The notes: generated by a model from the letters alone, not told the origin. Numbered from the stretch's first letter, positions 43,254 to 55,523 are shown. The stretch: 64,000 nt of DNA from Pedinophyceae sp. YPF-701 (GCA_916048055.1 CAJZHL010000003.1:1302001-1366000); one strand, 5' to 3'. Made by a program: numbers and translations.

Positions 43254-43756
43254 GCTGGCAGAGACCCGCCCCGCGCGCCGTGGAGCGTCCCGACCCTATC
43301 TCGCGGCCCCTGCGTCCGCCCCCGGATCGTCCCTTGTCTCAGCTCAACCGAACCGCCGCGACGACGTCCGCCGCCCCGCGTTTGTTGCCGTACGGCCCTG
43401 CTGATGTGACTGCGGCGCCAAGCGTGACAAGCGGTTCCCTGACGGCGACGTCGACGCCGCGCTCGCTCGCTGCCGCCGACCCTCGCGCGCCGGCAGCATT
43501 GTGCCCGGGCGGCACGGCCCCCCCGCGACCCCTGACGGCCGGCGCGTGTCCCCCCGCCGCCCTGTCTGACGACATCGCCCCACGCCCCGAGCTCTCCTGC
43601 TCCGTGTGTCGCCGCGCGGGGCAGCCTTCTGCACAACTGCGGTGCGCAGGTCTCGCAGCGCTGCATCGGCTTGACGACGCCGGCGCGCGACGAGGGCAAC
43701 CGCCTGAACCTGGGTCTGCACCGGCCGGAACCCTCGCGTGGGCGCAGCGAAGGGCA
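43254..43756. promoter_or_regulatory. Shared divergent promoter region, DDRGK1/DDB1
   Basis: The two start codons face away from each other, 503 bp apart, with no other gene between. The interval therefore must hold both 5' regions. No defined motif was recognised. Confidence 0.55.
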
Positions 43757-46700
43757 ATGGAGGTCGATGACGGGCCAGATCCCAAGCTGAACTATGTCGT
43801 GTCGGCCCACAAGCCGACGCGGGTGGAGCAGGCGGCTGTATGCTCCTTCACTGGGAAGGACGACACCAACCTGGTGCTCACGTGCGTGCGCCGCCGCCCC
43901 GCCCGACGGACGCGACCGCGCGACCATCTCGGGCCTCCGCCGATCCGTTCGATCGGCGCTCGTCTGCGGCAATGGTGGAGTGCGGCAGCGGTTGCCGCGC
44001 CGGAACCACCCAGGATCAGAATGAGCCTGCGCGGTTCGCGGTACCGCTCTCCAGCACTTGCTGCGCCGCGCAACTGCACAGATGTATGTGTGCGAGCATG
44101 ATGGGAGAGACTCGTGCCGCGGCGCCCCTTGCAGGATGAGCAACAGACTGGAAGTGCACACGGTGCGTGAAGGGGGCTTGCAGCTCATCAAGTCGGTCAG
44201 CGTGAGCGGAGTGCCGCTGTGCGTCAAGGTACGTGCATCGACGACCATCTACATGGCTCCGTGCGCACCTTGACGCACCTGCGTGGACGGGCTCCGCGTC
44301 ACGTCTGCGTCCCCTGTCAACCTCCGATCCCTCCCCCGTCATCAGGACGCGCGCAGTGCGCGCACGCGCTCACACTGCATTTTGTTCCGTTCCCCCACGC
44401 CCCCGCGGCGTCCTCGTCGAGCGGCGAGGCCCCTCGAGCACGGACCCACGAGCCCCGCTGCACGAGTGCGTTGCGCAGGCGATGCGGCTCCAAGGCCAGG
44501 ACCGGGACATCTTGGTGGTGCTTCTCGAGAAGTGGTGGCTGTGCCTCCTCGCATGGAACCCGGACACGGGGGAGATCGACACCGTCGCCTCGCGCAACAC
44601 GGAGGACCCAGTGTGCAAGGCCGCGCCCACGGGACCCTTCCTCGCCGTCGACTCCCTCGCCGGGTGCGCCGCACCCCGCCCTGCTCCCCCGCCCTCGTCT
44701 CGCCGTCCCCCCGAGCCAGCCGCCCGAGACACGGCGCGCCCCACACACGTGTGCCCCCCCCGTCCGCAGGCTGGTCGCGGTGCACGCGTTCCAGACGCGC
44801 ATCAAGATCGTGAGCATCATCGCGGGCGAGGGCGGCGCGGGCGCGGCCTTCTCCGACGCCGCGGACTACCGCACCGAGGAGCTCAACATCGTCGACCTGA
44901 CCTTCCTGGCCCGCGACCCCTCGGCGCGCCCCGCCATCGCCGTGCTGACCGAGGACCAGACGCAGGACCGCCACCTGCGCACGCTCACGGTCAACCAGGT
45001 CGACGTCGTGCTCGAGCAGGGCCCGATCAAGCACGTCGACAACGTGGAGCTGGGCTCGCGGCGCGTGGTGGCGTTGCCGGAGCCCGTCGGAGGCGTCCTG
45101 GTCGTCGGGGAGCGCACGGCGCTGTACGTCGCGCGCGACGGGGCGCAGCAGGTGCACCCGCTGCCGCCGGGGTTCCAGCGCGCGGTCGGCGTGGTGGACG
45201 CCAAGGTGGAGCGCGTGCTGCTCTCCGACGAGACGGGGCGGCTGGCGATGCTCGCCCTGCAGCAGAACGGTGCGTGCGGCGGCGGTGCGGCGTGCGTGCA
45301 TGCGTGCGTGCGTGGGTGCGGGCGTTTGCGACGTTGTGGCTGTTGTGTTCGCTGTGCAGGGAGCGCGGTGGTGGGGATGCAGCTGGAGAGTCTGGGGAGC
45401 TGCTCGCCGGCGTCGAACATCGCGTACCTGGGCGACGGGCTGGCGTTCCTGGGGTCGATGCACACGGACTCGCAGCTGGTGAAGATCCACGCGGAGCCGC
45501 AGCCGGGCGGCGCGGGCCTGGTGGAGGTGCTGGAGACGTACAAGCAGCTGGGCCCGATGGTGGACATGGTGGTGGTCGACCTGGACCGGCAGGGGCAGGG
45601 GCAGGTCGTGGCGTGCTGCGGGATGGGCCGGTTCGGGTCGCTGCGGGTCGTGCGGTCCGGGATCGGCATCACGGAGCACGTGTCGGCGGAGCTGCCGGGC
45701 GTGCGCGGGGCGTGGTCGCTCGGGGCGGACTGGGGCGCCGAGGAGCACTCGCACCTCATCGTGGCGCTGACGGGACAGACCGTGGCGCTCGCGGTGACCG
45801 AGGGGGGCGGCATCGAGCAGGTGGAGGCGCCGGGGATTGACGCTGCGGCGCAGGCCATCCACGTGGGCAACGTGCGGCACGGACAGGCGGTGGTCGCGAC
45901 CCGGGACGGCGTCGCGCTCCTGAGCGCCGCGGGCCTGACCAAGGCCGCGGAGTGGCGGCCGGACGGCGGCGCGGCGGTCACGCTGGCGGCGTCGAACTGC
46001 TGCCAGGTGGCGGCGGGGTTCGGCGGGTCGCACGTGGCGGTGCTGGAGGTCGCCGCGGGGGGGCTGACCGCGGCCAAGGTGGTGGACGTCGGCTCGCAGG
46101 TGGCGTGCCTCGACTGCACGCCGCTCGGCGAGGATGCGAGTGGCCCGTGCGAGTACGTGGCGGTGGGGACCTGGGACAACTCGGTGCTGCTGCTGCGCGC
46201 GGGCGCGGGCGAGGTGGCGCTCACGGTGCCCCTGGGCGCCGGCACTGCGGCGCGCAGCGTCCTGCTGACGCGCATGGTCGGGCAGCCGCACATGATGGTG
46301 GGGACGGGCGACGGGCACATCGTGATGATGGAGCTGGACGTGGGCGGGGCCGCGCCGCGGGCGCTGCCGGCGAAGAGCGTCGCGATCGGCACGCGGCCGG
46401 TCGGGCTGCGCGCGCTGCACACCGCGGGCATGCCGTGCGTGTTCGCGACGGGCGACCGGCCGGCGGTGGCGTACGCCAACAACGGCAAGATCGTGCTGAG
46501 CAACGTGAACGACTCGGACGTGACCGGCGTCGCGCCGTTCAGCTCGCCGCAGTACCCCGGCGCGCTGGTCGTCACCAAGGACGACGGGCTCACGGTCGGG
46601 ACCGTCGACGAGATCCAGAAACTGCACGTGCAGACGGTGCCGCTGGGGTGCCAGGGCCGGCGGATCGCGCACGACCCGGCGTCCCACACGTACTGCGTGG

Positions 46701-47782
46701 CCGCGCTCCCGGACGCCGAGCGCGACACGACGGGCGAGCTCATCCTGCTCGAGGACCAGCTCTTCGAGGAGCGGCACCGCGTGCGCCTCTGCCCGCAGGA
46801 GGACGCGCAGTCGCTGGTGCTGTGCCGGTTCGACGGCGAGAGCGCGCCGTTCTACTGCGTGGGGACGGCGGTGATCGACTCCGCGGAGGAGGAGCCCAAG
46901 CAGGGGCGCATCGCGGTGTACTGCGTGGAGGGGGGCAAGCTCGAAGAGGTGTGCGACAAACAGGCCGCGGGCGCGGTGTACGCGCTCGAGCCGTTCGAGG
47001 GCCGCCTGCTCGTCACGATCAACAACAAGGTGTTCGTGATGGGCCTCAAGCGCGGCGCCGACGGGAAGCCCGAGCTGGAGCCCATCTGCGGGTTCACCGG
47101 GCAGGTCCTGTCGCTCTACCTCGCGCACCGCGGCGACTTTGTGCTCATGGCGGACCTCATGCGGTCCGTGACGCTCCTGACGTACCAGCGGGACCCCCCG
47201 AAGCTCACAGAGCGCGCACAGGACTACCAGATGGCGTGGCCCATGGCGATATCGATCCTGGACGACTCGACGTTCGCCATGGCCGACTCGTACTCGAACA
47301 TCACGGTCCTCGCGAAGAGCGACGACGACGCCGTCGACGAGGTCCGGCAGCAGCTGCAGATCGTCGGCGAGATGCACGTCGGGCAGAACATCAACCGGTT
47401 CTGCGCGGGGTCGCTGACCATGCGGACGCCGGACTCCCCGCTCGGCGACGCGCCGTCGCAGCTCTTCTGCACCGTGCAGGGCGCGATCGGGCTGATGGTG
47501 CCGCTGTCGCGGAAGCACTATGACCTCCTCAGCGCGCTGCAGCTCGTGCTGCAGGACCGCGTGCAGCCGGTGGGCGGCATGCCGCACAGCATCTTCCGCA
47601 GCGTGTTCTCGGAGACAGGTCGGCGCCGCACGGCGATGGTGGGCATGGTCGACGGCGACATCGTGGAGATGCTGCTTGACATGCCGCGCGCACAGCAGGA
47701 GGAGGTCGTGCGGGCGATGAGCGCGAAAACGGACGTTGACAGCGTCGTTGCGTTGGTAGAGGAGCTGGCCAGGCTCCACTGA
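43757..47782 (+). CDS. DDB1: DDB1, adaptor of CUL4 ubiquitin ligase
   Basis: DDB1 is a three-propeller adaptor that links CUL4-RBX1 to substrate receptors, in the nucleus and cytosol. Five exons, 43757-43881, 44135-44228, 44479-44663, 44770-45269 and 45360-47782, give 1108 residues with every phase matching (human about 1140). It starts MEVDDGPDPKLNYVVSAHKP, as in NYVV-AQKPTAV of other DDB1. Other marks are LGPMVDMVVVDLDRQGQGQ, GIGITEHVSAELPGVRGAWS, TVDEIQKLHVQTVPLG, EEPKQGRIAVYCVEGGKL, GDFVLMADLMRSVTLL and the end LVEELARLH. SF3B3 is a relative, but the C-terminus and QGQGQ motif fit DDB1. Confidence 0.95.
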
Positions 47783-48353
47783 TAGCGCGGGGCGGGGCGC
47801 AGCGCCCGGCGTGTGAGCGTTCGGCTGGAGAGAGGTCTCTCACGCTCGACGCGTCGGACGGTTGCGCTGGCCCCCGCGCGACGTCGCCGGCGCTGCCTGA
47901 CTACGCGAGAGTGGTTCCGACCAAATGGTATCTCAGAACTCAGAAGTTCCCCCCCAAAACTCACAGTACGGGTGACGTGAGGGGGCTGTCACCGCCTCAC
48001 CTGACATGCGTGATGTCTTGCGTGTGTCTCACCGGGCAGGGTCGCCGGCCGACGACATCGGGCCGCGTGATGGGGCTTGCCGACGAGTACCCGCACGCCC
48101 GCGGGGCTCGTCGCTCATCGAAGACTTCACTCAAGCTGCGTGCGCAGGTGCTGGGACCCCGACATCTGTTGCCGCCGCCTGCTCATTTTGCGTGCGGGTA
48201 CTCCACCACGTCGTTGCTCTCGGCCACCCCTTTCCTTGGTTATTGTGACCTCCGGTTTTGACACATTTGTCAGACTGAAAATTCATTACAGTACCCGTTG
48301 CCAGCGTACCACCGATTCGCACTCCTCCGGGGGGCCATGCCGGCGCTTGCTGG
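47783..48353. other. Intergenic with dispersed repeat copy
   Basis: About 570 bp between DDB1 and the beta-helix array, half of it the repeat at 47969-48255. No gene was seen. Confidence 0.5.
47969..48255 (+). repeat. Dispersed repeat, copy B
   Basis: 287 bp matching 12108-12393 in inverted orientation; the copies lie 35 kb apart. Ends are cgggtgacgtgagg on the left and gttattgtgacctccgg on the right. Flanking sequences differ at once beyond these points, which defines the unit. Confidence 0.85.
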
Positions 48354-51021
48354 TCAGGGAGTGCCGGGGGACTCCGTGCTCAGAGTCTCCTCAACAGTCT
48401 CCTCACTGTCGGCACTCAATTGCACATATGACGTAACCACGTCGTCATGGCGAGTTCCATTACGAAGGAACTCCCCGCCCTCCACCTCCACCCGCGCACC
48501 CGGCACCTCCGACGTCCCGTGGCCTCCGTTGTCGTTGCACGTCGCGCCCCGCACCGTCACCGCCGTGCCCTCGTCCTCCGCAAGCACGCCGCACTGACCG
48601 TTGCGGCAGCACTCCCCGCCCTCCACCTCCACCCTCGCAGAAAGATAGCCCTGTATCCCGTGGCGTTCATTCTCGTTGCACGTGGCGTTCCGCATCGTCA
48701 CCACCGTGCCCTCAAACTTTGCAACAATGCCGCACGACTCGTTGCGGCAACACGCCCCGCCCTCCACCTCCACCCTCGCACCACAATCCACGACTATCCC
48801 GTCGCCGTTGTTGTCGCTGCACGTGGCGTTCCGCATCGTCACCACCGTGCCTCCGCTCCTCGCAGCCACGCCGCAGCGACCGTTGCAGCAGCACTCCCCG
48901 CCCTCCACCTCCACCCTCGCACCACGTACCGCATATATCCCGGAGCCACTGTTGTCGCTGCACGTCGCGCCTTGCACCGTCACCACCGTGGCCTCGTCCT
49001 TCGCAATCACGCCGCACGTCTCGTTGCTGCAGCACTCCCCGCCCTCCACCTCCACCCTCGCACCACGAGTCCCCTGTATCCCGCCTGGTGTTGTTGTTCG
49101 CTGCACGTCGCGCCCCGCACCGTCACCGCCGTGCCCTCGTCCTGCGCAGCCACGCCGCACTCACCGTTTCGGCAGCACTCCCCGCCCTCCACCTCCACCC
49201 TCGCACCACGCCTCCCTGTATCCCGTGGCCGTTGTTCTCGCTGCACGTCGCGCCCCGCACCGTCACCGCCGTGCCCTCGCGCGCCGCAGCCACACCGCAC
49301 TTGTCGTTGCGGCATCACTCCCCGCCCTCCACCTCCACCCTCGCACCACGAGTCACCTGTATCCCGTGGCGTTCATTCTCGTTGCACGTCGCGCCCCGCA
49401 CCGTCACCGCCGTGCCTGCGCGCGCCGCAGCCACACCGCAGCAGCGGTTGCGGGAGCACTCCCCGCCCTCCACCTCCACCCTCGCACCACGAGTCACCTG
49501 TATCCCGTTGCAGTTGTTCGCGCTGCACGTCGCGCCCCGCACCGTCACCACCGTGCCTGCGCGCGCCGCAGCCACGCCGCAGCAGCGGTTGCGGGATCAC
49601 TCCCCGCCCTCCAGCTCCACCCGCGCAGCACGATTGACCTGTATCCCGTTGCAGTTGTCGCTGCACGTCGCGCCCCGCACCGTCACCGCCGTGCCCTCAT
49701 CCGTTGCAACAACGCCGCACTCACCGTTGCGGCGGCACTCCCCGCCCTCCACCTCCACCCTCGCACCACGATCCACGACCATCCCATCGCCGTTGTTCTC
49801 GCTGCACGTGGCGTTCCGCACCGTCACCACCGTGCCTCCGTGCGCCGCAGCCACGCCGCACTCACCGTTGCGGCGGCACTCCCCGCCCTCCACCTCCACC
49901 CTCGCACCAAGTACCGCATGTATCCCGTCGCCGTTGTTGTCGCTGCACGTGGCGCCCCGCATCGTCACCACCGTGCCCTCGGCGACACACCCACGCCGCA
50001 CGACTCATTGCGGCAGAACTCCCCGCCCTCCACCTCCACCCTCGCAGCAAGTTCCGCATGTATCCGTGGCCTCCGTTGGCGCTGCACGTCGCGCCCCGCA
50101 CCGTCACCACCGTGCCCTCGTTCATCGCAGAACCACACCGCCCGACTCATTTCGGCGGCACTCCCCCCTCCACCTCCACCCTCGCACCGAGTTGCGCATG
50201 TATCCCGTCGCGTTGGTTGTCGCTGCACGTCGCGCCCCGCACCGTCAGCACCGTGCCCTCGAACCTTGCAAGCACGCCACACGACTCATTGCGGCAGCAC
50301 TCCCCGCCCTCCACCTCCACACTCGCACCACGAGTCACCTCTATCCCGCGCGATGTGTTCTCGCTGCACGTGGCGTTCCGCACCGTCACCACCGTGCCCT
50401 CGTCGTACGCTTGCATGCCACACCCATCGTTGCGGCAGCACTCCCCGCCGTCCACCTCCACCTGCGCGTGCGCGTCCGGAGACGTCACATCAGCGGACGA
50501 TCATACCCACGAGGCGGACCTGGCGGGCTGCGGTGTGTGTTGGCGGCACGATTCATACCTTGGCACTTTGTTCCACCAGCAGCCCGGACGTGCCGGCTTG
50601 GGATCCGTTGAGCTTGCAGCTGCGCAGCACGACGCCGCATGCGCCGGATATATGCACCATGCCAAGATCTTTACGATCTGCAAGTGCTGCGGGATGGAGC
50701 GGGCGGCGGAGTATGAGCATGCATGCACATGTGCGTCCTGCTGCAGCTGTGCAGCACCGCGACGGTCCCGCGACGGTGCAGGGTGCTCGACGTGCACTCA
50801 CCATACCAGTGGCTTCTTGGTGTGTACTTCTGGACCGTCAGGCTGTCCAGCAGCAGGCCACGTGCATCCACAGTCGCGTACAGCCGAATGCCCTCGAGCG
50901 TCCCGTTGCGCAGCGCCAGGCCGGCACGCGCGATGGTGAGCGAGACGGGGGCGTCGGACGTGATCGTGCTGCCTCCAAGATCGATGTCCTGCACGTGCAC
51001 CCCCGCGATGCCGCGCACCAT
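48354..51021 (-). pseudogene. Parallel beta-helix repeat gene, decayed
   Basis: Two good upstream exons, 51021-50802 (MVRGIAGVHVQDIDLGGS, LDSLTVQKYTPRSHWY) and 50677-50559 (LGMVHISGACGVVLRSC), join in phase to a long repeat exon from 50461. That exon has about 15 units of 46-47 residues (ARVEVEGGECCRNGECGV, then GTVVTVRGATCSDNNGDGI), the ladder pattern of right-handed beta-helix proteins. Frame changes occur several times. Two units also carry TGA in place of TGC after GGE (near 49318 and 49592). Thus it is broken, or the tandem array was misassembled. The last stop is at 48354. Intact members would probably be secreted or surface carbohydrate-binding proteins, but no signal peptide was placed. 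Confidence 0.75.
48440..50465 (-). repeat. Beta-helix tandem array, 138-141-bp unit
   Basis: The plus-strand phrase ccgccctccacctccac recurs about 15 times at 133-150-bp steps, paired with cgtcgcgccccgcaccgtcac. Unit length 138-141 bp equals 46-47 codons. Units are far more alike in DNA than needed for the fold, which indicates recent homogenisation. Confidence 0.9.
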
Positions 51022-51291
51022 GGTCGTCAGCACACGGCAGGTACTCCACAGCGCAGATGGCGCTGCACGGCTTGGCGGGCGCAGGACGCGCGCGCAGCGC
51101 CGGTATGTGGGGGCGGCGTTCCGGTCCCTCGTGCGCGCTGTACGCAACGCGTCACGCCAAGCGCGACCACAACTTGTGTGTGCAATTATAAGGGCGCTGG
51201 ATATGACGCCAGCTGGCTCAACGACCGCCGCAAACAGTGCGAAACTGCAGACTGTGTCCCTAAATCGCCGTCGTCGCGTGGAAAACAACGC

Positions 51292-51852
51292 TTAGGAGCC
51301 GACCAACGCCGCCCCGTGCACCGTGGCTCTCCGGCTTCCAAGCACAAGAGCGAGCCGGGGGCGCACCAGGACAGCGGGGTCCGCCAGAGCTGCTCGGAGC
51401 TTGTCCAGCGTGTCGCAGTGTGTCCTGTCCGCGGTGTCGCTCTGGTGCGCCGGCCCCGCCTGCGCCGCACGTGCCTGTTCGGCTTCCTGCTCCATGCTCT
51501 GGACGGCAGCGATGATAGCGCGGGGCACCGACGGCGGCACGGCCCGGTCCGCAACCCTCCAGTAGTCCTTGAAGTCGCTCTCACTCGCGGCAAGCGCAGC
51601 TCGGTGGTTCGCTACGCCCAGTGCGCGGCACGCCCGCTCCACCTCGTCGCGGTAGTTGCCCGCGCCCGCGCGCTCAACGAGCTCCTGGATGTACCTGCGC
51701 CCGGTGAGGTCCGCCGTGATCGCAAGCCGCGCGAGCGGGGACGTCAACGGCGCCGTCGGATGTGTCGCGCGCGCCCCCGACGCGCCCCAATCACCCACCA
51801 GCGCAACTGACCCCCCTGGGTCAGTCGCGGTTGAGTGACTTCCACCGAGCAA
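51292..51852 (-). CDS. Hypothetical exon or gene, 186 codons
   Basis: An open minus-strand frame with protein-like composition: LTGRRYIQELVERAGAG, YRDEVERACRALGVANHR, SESDFKDYWRVADRAV and a long acidic helix near the end (VQSMEQEAEQARAAQ). The frame has no upstream ATG, only TTG at its 5' edge, so if real it is a spliced 3' exon. Only 140 bp separate it from the 3' end of GlyRS, leaving little room for a first exon. No family is recognised. Confidence 0.35.
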   Translation of the reverse strand: MLGGSHSTATDPGGSVALVGDWGASGARATHPTAPLTSPLARLAITADLTGRRYIQELVERAGAGNYRDEVERACRALGVANHRAALAASESDFKDYWRVADRAVPPSVPRAIIAAVQSMEQEAEQARAAQAGPAHQSDTADRTHCDTLDKLRAALADPAVLVRPRLALVLGSRRATVHGAALVGS

Positions 51853-51990
51853 ACTAGCGTACTGACGGCCGTAGGAAGATGGCCAAAATGGGGTGGTCAG
51901 CAGCAGAGCAACAGCGGTGGAGTACCCGTGAGAGAATTCACACCCTAGTGTTGTGACTTCCGCTGGTCAAATGTTCTCGCTGCCGGTGGC

Positions 51991-54900
51991 TCAGAACCCG
52001 GGGAGCTCGGAGAACGAGACGATACCATCCGGCAGCTGCGCGAGGTCCCTGAGGAACGCGAGGCGGTTCTTCCGGACCTGCTCGTCCTCGGCCATGACGA
52101 ACACGTTGTCGAAGAAGGCCTCCATGGGCTCCGCGAGCGGCTGCGACGCCTCGAGGAAGTCCGCGATCTTCATGCCGCTGTCCACCTTGCCCTGCACCTC
52201 CTTGAACGTGGCGTACAGCGCGCGCTCCTCGTCCTGCTCGAACAGGTCCTCCTGCACCACCCAGGCGGGGTCCACGTCCTTGCCCCGCGTCAGGCGGACC
52301 GGACGCGCGTACACCTGCATCGTCGACTTGAGCAGGTCCGAGCCCATCAGACCGGCGAGGTCCGCGGCGGTCTCCTTCGCGAGGGCGGGGTCGTCCCCGC
52401 GCTCGGCGAGCACCGCCCGCACCGCCTCCACCGTCAGCCCGTCGTCGACGAACAGCTGCTCGAGGCGCCGCTGCACGAAGTCGACGACGTCGGCCTTGTG
52501 CTCCGCGGTGATCTCGAGCGGCTGCACGGCGGCCGCAGCGTCGATCAGGGCCGCGAGCGAGCACCGCACGTTGCTCGACACCAGGGGCTGCAGCATGCCG
52601 TACGCCGCGCGACGCAGACCGTACGGGTCCGCCGACGCCGTGGGCGCGCAGCCCGCAGCGAACAGTCCGACGAGCGAGTCCAGCTTGTCGCACACGCTGA
52701 CAACGATGCCCGCGGGGGACGTCGGGAGCTTGTCGCCCGCCGACCGCGGCAGCACCGCCTCGAAGATGGCCTCGCACACCGGCGCGGGGAGCCCCTGCTT
52801 CTCCGCGTAGTGCCGACCCATCGTGCCCGCGAGCGACGTCATCTCCATCACCATTGCGGTGGCCAGGTCCGCCTTGCTCAGCTCCGCAGCACTGCGCGCG
52901 GTGTCGACGCAGTCGGGCACGCCCAGGATGTCCGCCACGGGGGCGACCAGGCCCTCGACGCGGCCATTCTTGTCCAGGAGCGTCCCGAGCTCCTTCTGGA
53001 ACATCGTGCCTTCGAGCTTGGGCACGAAGTCCGCCAGGGGCACCTCCAGGTCCTCCTTGTAGAAAAACACGGCGTCGCTGAACCGCGCGGTCAGGACGGC
53101 CTCGTTGCCGACGCGCACGGCCGCGGTGTCGATCGGGCCGTTCGCGACCGTGATGAAGTGGTTCAGGAGCTTGCCGTCCTGCGCGCATGTGCGGCGGGAG
53201 CAGCGTGGTGTCAGTTCAGCTCCCGTCAAAGGGCGAACACAGCTAGCGCGCCTTGGATGTAGATTTTGACACTTCTGCGTCACTCACCTTGTCGTAGACG
53301 GGGAAGTACCGCTGGTGCTTGCGCATCACCATCACCAACACCTCCGGGGGGAGTTGCAGGTACTCCTCGTTGAAGGACCCACGCAGCGCGTTCGGCGCCT
53401 CCACCAGGTTGGCCACCTCGTCAAGCAGGTCGGTCTTCGCCGACTCGGGAATCACGCCGCCTACCTCGTCCGCGAGGCGGCACGCGTCGGCCCAGATCTG
53501 CTCGCGACGGTCGTCACCGCACACCATGATGCCCGCCGACTCAATCACCGCGTCGTACTCCTCCGCCGATGCGACCTCACGCTCGGTGCCCTTGCTGTCG
53601 TTGCGCAGCACGCGCGTCGTCGACCCCGACGCCAGCCCGAACGCCGCGAACGGCACCACCTGCGCGCCATGCATGGCCACCAGCCACCGCACGGGCCGCG
53701 AGAAGGCCGTGGCGCCCGCACCCCACCGCATCGACTTGCGGAAGTTCAGCGACGTCACGAGCTGCGCCAGCGCGGGCCCCAGCACCTCCCCGGCCGCGCG
53801 CCCCTCCTCGCGCACGGTGGCAAACACGTACTTCCCGTCCACCTCGATCTGCTCCTTCGTCACGCCGTTCTTCCGGCAGAACCCCTCGCCCGCCTTCGTG
53901 AGGTTCCCGTCCTCGTCCAGTGCCTTGTCCGCGGGGGGGCCTCTCCGCCGGTCCTCCAGGTCCTCCTGCCGGGGCGCCAGGTCCGACACGCTCACCACCA
54001 GGCGGCGCGGGGTCGCGCGCACCGACACGCCGCCGTGCGCGAGACGCAGGTCGTCCAGGATCGCGGGGAAGCGGTCGCGGAGCTGCGCGGCGGCGTTGTC
54101 CACTTCGTCCGGGGGCAGCTCCTCGGTGCCAATCTCCAGCACAAACGTCGCCGCGGCGGGGAGCGCCTCGGTCGACGGGGCGACCTCCGGGTCGCCGGGG
54201 ATCTCGGCGATGCCGAGCGGGTGTCCGATCTCTTCGCGGCGCTCGAGCCAGAGGCGCGACACGTCCCGGGAGAGGGTGCGCATGACGCGGAAGTTGTTGG
54301 CCCGCTCGGTGACGCCGACGGCGCCGCGGGCGTCGAGCACGTTGAAGGTGTGGGAGATCTTGAGGAGGTGGTCGTACGCGGGGATCGGGAGGCGCTCCTC
54401 GATCATCCGCTTGGCCTCGGACTGGAAGAGTTCGAAGCGGCGGCGCTGGTCGGAGATGTCTGCCTTGTCCAGGTTGTACACCGACATCTCGTACTCGTTC
54501 TGCAGGAACATCTCCCCGTACTTGACCTTGTCGTTGTACTGGATGTCCTTGAAGTGGTCCACGCCCTGCAGCGCCATCACGATGCGCTCCAGGCCGTAGG
54601 TGATCTCCACGGCCACGCAGTCCAGCGGCTGCCCGCCCGCCTGCTGGAAGTACGTGAACTGCGTGATCTCCATCCCGTCCAGCCACACCTCCCACCCGAG
54701 CCCCCACGCGCCCAGCGCGGGCGACTCCCAGTTGTCCTCCACGAAGCGCACGTCGTGCTGCTGCGCGTCGATGCCCAGCGCCGCCAGCGAGCCCAGGTAC
54801 AGCTCCAGGGGGTTCCCGGGGTCGGGCTTCAAAATAACCTGGAACTGCGTGTGGCGCTGCACGCGGTTCGGGTTCTCCCCGTACCGCGAGTCGTCCGGCC

Positions 54901-55523
54901 GCACCGACGGCTCTGCGAACATACACAGCCCCGCCCGCTGGTGGTCAGTGTGTGGGGCAGGCAGCGCGGAACAGGGGCGGGCGGATCGCGAACCGGTCCG
55001 GGGCGCCGGCGGGGCGTCGCGGGCGGACCTGCGTACGCGACGTTCCAGGGCTCCGGTCCCAGGACGCGCAGGAACGTGGCGGGGTTCATGGTGCCCGCGC
55101 CCACCTCGGTGTTGTGGGGCAGCCACATCGCGCACCCGACGTCAGACCAGTAATCCTGCGGAGAACGAGTGAGCGAGCGTGTGACCTCACGTCTGGCCGC
55201 AGGAGGGCGCGAGCGTCCCGCCCTGCGCGCCGACCGCAAGACTAGGCTAGGCTATGTGTGCAAGGCTCGCCCGAGCGCGGTGCGGCCCGTGCCATGGATG
55301 ATCGAACAAGATGCCGTGTCTGGTCAGAGTAGCTGCTGCGATTGCGCACCTGCAGCCGCTGAATGGCCTGCTGAAACGTGGGCACGTCGGCCCCGTTGGT
55401 CGACTGTGCAACAGGCGCGGTGCTGGGCTCCACGGTCGACGCTCTCCCACTGCAGGGCAAAGCAGCAGAGAGAAGGATCCACAATCTCGACGTTGAGGGG
55501 CCGCATCGGCGCGCAAGCGGCAT
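51991..55523 (-). CDS. Glycyl-tRNA synthetase, bacterial-type fused alpha-beta (plastid/mitochondrial)
   Basis: It charges tRNA-Gly in the organelles; in plants this fused form is EDD1. Four exons, 55523-55350, 55155-55029, 54912-53288 and 53178-51991, give 1037 residues in perfect phase. Residues 1-45 look like a transit peptide ([20 protein letters not shown]). The alpha part follows: [65 protein letters not shown] and [16 protein letters not shown]. The beta part starts near residue 363 ([16 protein letters not shown]) and includes [19 protein letters not shown]. It ends with the anticodon-binding region. This fusion is typical of plastid-bearing green lineages and some bacteria. Confidence 0.95.

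Noticed and set aside
44342-47779. 1145-codon minus-strand frame
   Set aside because: Antisense to DDB1, whose exons are unambiguous.
48440-50465. CRISPR-like regular array
   Set aside because: The regular spacing comes from protein-coding beta-helix units that fill the whole period. There are no unique spacers between short repeats.
51880-51930. Possible third copy of the dispersed repeat (gagcaac...gcggtggagtacccg)
   Set aside because: Only about 25 bp align, with gaps. That is too short to call a copy without a search.
53315-55153. 612-codon plus-strand frame
   Set aside because: Antisense to the GlyRS third exon.
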